This document shows, in pieces, positions 60,701 through 64,000 of a stretch of 64,000 nucleotides of DNA (within the stretch, counting starts at the first letter, position 1; every line of letters starts with the position of its first letter). A model generated the notes under the pieces. That model saw only the letters and a program-made list of their open reading frames with translations. It did not search any database and was not told where the DNA came from. Source of the stretch: Microdochium bolleyi (Eukaryota > Ascomycota > Sordariomycetes > Xylariales > Microdochiaceae). Location: contig KQ964251.1 of the NCBI GenBank assembly GCA_001566295.1, forward strand, positions 501,838 to 565,837, in the 5' to 3' direction. Made by a program: the position numbers and the translations under genes.

Positions 60701-63700
60701 TGAGCCAGTTGCTGAGCCCGTTGCTGAGCCTGCTGAGCCTGTCGCTGAGCCNNNNNNNNNNNNNNNNNNNNNNNNNNNNNNNNNNNNNNNNNNNNNNNNN
60801 NNNNNNNNNNNNNNNNNNNNNNNNNNNNNNNNNNNNNNNNNNNNNNNNNNNNNNNNNNNNNNNNNNNNNNNNNNNNNNNNNNNNNNNNNNNNNNNNNNNN
60901 NNNNNNNNNNNNNNNNNNNNNNNNNNNNNNNNNNNNNNNNNNNNNNNNNNNNNNNNNNNNNNNNNNNNNNNNNNNNNNNNNNNNNNNNNNNNNNNNNNNN
61001 NNNNNNNNNNNNNNNNNNNNNNNNNNNNNNNNNNNNNNNNNNNNNNNNNNNNNNNNNNNNNNNNNNNNNNNGAGCCGGTTGCTGAACCTATCGCTGAGCC
61101 TGCTGCTGAGCCCGTTGCTGAGCCTGCTGAGCCTATCGCTGAGCCTGCTGAGCCTGTCGCTGAGCCCGTCGCTGAGCCAGTTTCTGAGCCCGTCGCTGAG
61201 CCAGTTACTGAGCCCGTCTCTGAGCCCGTCTCTGAGCCCGTCGCTGAGCCTGTCGCTGAGCCGGTTGCTGAGCCGGTTGCTGAGCCTGTCGCTGAGCCGG
61301 TTGCTGAGCCCGTTGCCGAGCCTGTCGCTGAGCCTGCTGCTGAGCCCGTTGCCGAGTCTGGTGTTGAGTCTGCTCAGAGAGCAATCGCAGATGTCGAGGA
61401 ATCCGTTGTCGAAGATTCCCCATCAGAATCTGTCGCGCCTGCTGAGGACATCCAGCCCCCCGTCGAAATTGAGCAAGAGGGCACACAAAGGCCTGCTGGT
61501 GTGATAGAGGAAGTCGCGCCGGAAGTTGCCGAGTCTACTGAATCCCCGGATGACAGAGTTGCTGCCTCTACTGAAGCAAATGAGGATCACCCCGAGGCGG
61601 TAATCGTCTCGCCAGACGCGAATACTCAGGGTGATGCCGTGCCCATTGACGCGTCGCCGAAGGAAGAAGTCTCAGCAGCTGTTTCTTCTATTCTGCCCAA
61701 AGACGCTACTCCTATTGTCGATGTTGCGGAACCCAACGAAATCACTGCTGAACAGACTATTCAAGAAGCTGAGGAGACGACCACCTCTGGCGTGGCACAG
61801 GTGCCGGATGAGATAACTCCCGAAGTAGAGAGCGCCACACCAGCGCCTGCTCAGGAGGACGTATCTGCAGTCTCGGATGCTGCAGAAGTGCCGGATGCCC
61901 AAGTACTCGAAGGGGAGAAGGTCGCTGCAGATCCCGCTGAAGCGTCGATCGGTGAAGACGAGGTTACGACCTCGGGTCCTATGCCTGATCAGGAAGCCTC
62001 AGCAGACCAATCAGTGCAGGAGCAAAACCCAACAGAGGACCCTGGAGCAGATGCACTGGTCGCTCCTGATAGCTCTGACACCAATGATCGAATAGCCCAA
62101 GCGGAGTCCAGCGGCAGCGCCATCGACGAGGTCGCTGCCACCGCCGAAGCACTTGAAGATGTGCCTACGGAAGGCGAATCTTCCGCCCCGACGTCTGTCA
62201 ACGAGGATCCTGTCGCAGTTTCTACCGAGAGAGGAGGAGCTGCTGATGAGACGAATGCCGAACAGACCTCAATCGACGAGGCTCCTTCAGCTGAGCCTGT
62301 CGTTGACGAGATCTCAGCCGAGGAGCCACTTGCTGCTGAGGAGTCTGCGCCCGCAGAGGAGCCAGCCGCTGAAGAGCCAGCCGCTGCGAAGTCTGCAACT
62401 GAGGAGCTAGCTGAGAGCGCCCTTCATGAGGCTGCACCGGTCGCAGAGGAGGATCTCGTCGTCAAAGAAACCCTCGCCGCGGAACCTGCACAGGATGAAC
62501 CAGTCACCCAAGAGCTTTCTACTCCAGATACTCCAGATGCGGACGCAATCGTTGATGAGTTACCGACAAAGCAACCCTCGGAAGACAAGCTCGTAGAGGA
62601 CGAATTGCCGGAGACAGACCCTACAACAGACGAGATGCTGGCCATGGGAGATGCCGCCGAAAAGGTTGCCGCCCAAGAAGTCATCGCTGAGCATGGTGTT
62701 GCCGAAGCACCCGCCGTGGATACGCCTGCCGCCGAAGCAACTTCCACTGAGGACCCCGTTGGTGAGCCTGAAACCAGCGGGGCTGATGCGGAGCCTACCA
62801 CAGAGACTCTTCTAGTTGATGCTCCGACTGCCGAAGATCCTGCTGCGGAGAAGGCTGCTACTCAGGAGGCGTCCATTGAGGCAACTGTCGTCGAGGAGCC
62901 CGCTGTCGTCGAGGAACCTGTTGCCGTCGAGGAACCCGCTGCTGTCGAGGAGCCCACTGTCGTCGAGGAGACTGCTCCCGTTGAGGAACCCGCTGCTGTC
63001 GAGGAGCCCGCTGTCGTCGAGGAGCCCGCTGTCGTCGAGGAGCCTACTGCCATCGAAGAACCCGCTGCCGTCGAGGAACCCGCTGCCGTCGAGGAACCCG
63101 CTGCCGTCGAGGAACCTGCTGCTGAGGAACCTGCTACTGAGGAACCTGCTGTAGTAATTCCTTCCTCTGACGAAGCGGTTGAGGTGCCCTCTGTAGAGCT
63201 GGCTACTGCGGAAGAGCCCATTGTCGAAGAGCCCGTAGCTGCGGAAGAAGCCGCCACAGCAACCAGTGTTCAGGAAGAGGCCGAAGACGAGGCACAAGCG
63301 ACAAGGACAGGTACTGAGTTGGCTGCACCATCACAACAGGTTTCGTCCGAAGATACAACAGACGAACAGAGACCGGAGGAGGCCGTCAAGGATGAGGTTG
63401 TGGTGGTTGATGCTACTACCGAAATCGCCAAGGAGGCTGAAGGTCTTTCGAGCACTACTCCGTTGGCAACGACTAATGGGCCTACTGAACGCGCTGATAA
63501 TGAAGGCGTATCGGCGGCCGAACGTGAGGTTGCTGATGAGGTACCCAGCGACAAGACTTCAGAACGATCTGCCGATCCGGCCGCCGCAGTGGCAGCAGCT
63601 GCGCTTGCCACTGCTGCATTGACGACTGCTGCTGCAGCCACTTCCAGACGCTCACGACGGGATTCCGAGAGCCGTTCATTCAGAGCAAGAATGGCACAAG

Positions 63701-64000
63701 CTGCTTCAGAGCCTACAAAGTCCGTTGCGGATGAGAGGAAAGAAGTCACATTCGCGGACGCCGCGGATGCGAAGACGAGGACCAGAGAGAGGGACGAGGC
63801 AAGGGACAGAGTCAGTCCGGTTGAGGACCGACTCAGAAAAGGTGAGACTGACTGTCTTATTTTGTGTGACTCTGCAGCGGGTGCGGTACAAGCGGGCGAG
63901 AATGATCCGACGGAAGAGACCAGGACCAGGAAAGTGGAATATCCAGCAGATGAGGAATACTTCGGGCAGACGCAGGACACCGCTCCCTCGACTGCGGCAT
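57720..64000 (+). CDS. Very large Glu/Pro/Ala/Val-rich repeat protein (partial, with assembly gap)
   Basis: I do not recognise a domain. A plausible model starts with ATG at 57720 ([16 protein letters not shown]), exon 57720-57858, then a second exon from 57916, joined in frame to a coiled-coil-like stretch ([12 protein letters not shown]). That acceptor is not the first AG, so translation could instead begin at the ATG at 57927. The protein is highly acidic, with Lys-rich clusters ([39 protein letters not shown]), a polyproline run ([15 protein letters not shown]), and thousands of bases of TPEEPA-like low complexity. It is broken by Ns at 60752-61071; the frame after the gap stays open from 61072 to the right edge. 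Near the edge the sequence turns SR-rich ([12 protein letters not shown]). Composition recalls fungal proteins labelled involucrin-repeat or leashin, but this is only a resemblance. Confidence 0.75.
60645..61355 (+). repeat. 12-bp minisatellite coding for EPVA repeats, with assembly gap
   Basis: Tandem GAG-CCN-GTN-GCT units (Glu-Pro-Val-Ala, with EPA and EPI variants) flank the N run on both sides, about 100 bp to the left and 280 bp to the right. The repeat almost certainly caused the unresolved gap. Confidence 0.95.
60752..61071. other. Assembly gap (320 N)
   Basis: All bases are N. Coding frame on the left is in phase with position 60750 and on the right with 61072. Those are not multiples of three apart, so the stated gap length is not the true one. 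Confidence 0.99.
62887..63149 (+). repeat. 18-bp minisatellite coding for (A/V)VEEPA repeats
   Basis: About 13 units of an 18-bp sequence (GTCGTCGAGGAGCCCGCT type) encode the hexapeptide AVEEPA or VVEEPA, followed by two pentapeptide units. Three successive units at about 63067-63120 are identical at the DNA level. Confidence 0.93.

Noticed and set aside
62862..63980. Several minus-strand Ser/Gly-rich open frames
   Set aside because: They are antisense shadows of the VEEP repeat region, with no start context or domain.

Overview
The window looks like nuclear DNA of a filamentous ascomycete (Pezizomycotina, most likely Sordariomycetes-like). The evidence is short GT-AG introns of 52-106 bp with CTGAC/CTAAC-like branch sites, moderately GC-rich coding sequence, long intergenic spacers, and fungal families (an NsdD/SUB-1 GATA factor, a DUF3824 protein, a DPR-motif stress protein, a fungal-type MFS with huge disordered tails). 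Species is not decided. I rebuilt twelve protein genes by reading splice sites by hand; no tRNA, rRNA, CRISPR array or transposon could be supported.

Layout. 1-3965: gene-free upstream region. 3966-5369 (+): NsdD/SUB-1-like GATA factor. 5370-12246: long gene-free stretch with microsatellites. 12247-14588 (-): glutamate-cysteine ligase, whose start codon sits in an 11-bp exon. 15987-20053 (-): 1304-aa MFS transporter. 21792-24407 (+): DUF3824-type protein. 24926-26316 (-): ER-lumenal DnaJ (Scj1-like) ending in HDEL. 27035-30082 (+): spliceosomal DEAH helicase Prp2/DHX16. 30962-31943 (+): membrane-anchored METTL7-like methyltransferase. 33143-33716 (+): four-helix MARVEL-type membrane protein. 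33717-39873: gene-free. 39874-45232 (+): a 1728-aa one-module NRPS-like enzyme. 49417-50492 (+): repetitive DPR-motif protein. 54518-55317 (+): ESCRT-III subunit Snf7/Vps32. 57720 to the right edge (+): very large Glu/Pro/Ala/Val-rich repeat protein, interrupted by a 320-N gap and incomplete.

Most genes are unconnected housekeeping loci (glutathione synthesis, splicing, ER folding, endosomal sorting). The outstanding locus is the NRPS-like gene. Its order is adenylation domain, carrier domain, then three left-handed beta-helix-like domains separated by three pairs of membrane helices. That is the layout of the bacterial epsilon-poly-L-lysine synthetase (Pls), so it is a good candidate for a membrane-bound synthetase of an isopeptide-type homopolymer or a related product. 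It stands alone, with no recognisable biosynthetic neighbours.

Limits: all homology statements come from reading motifs, without database searches. Exon borders are inferred from splice consensus and frame continuity.
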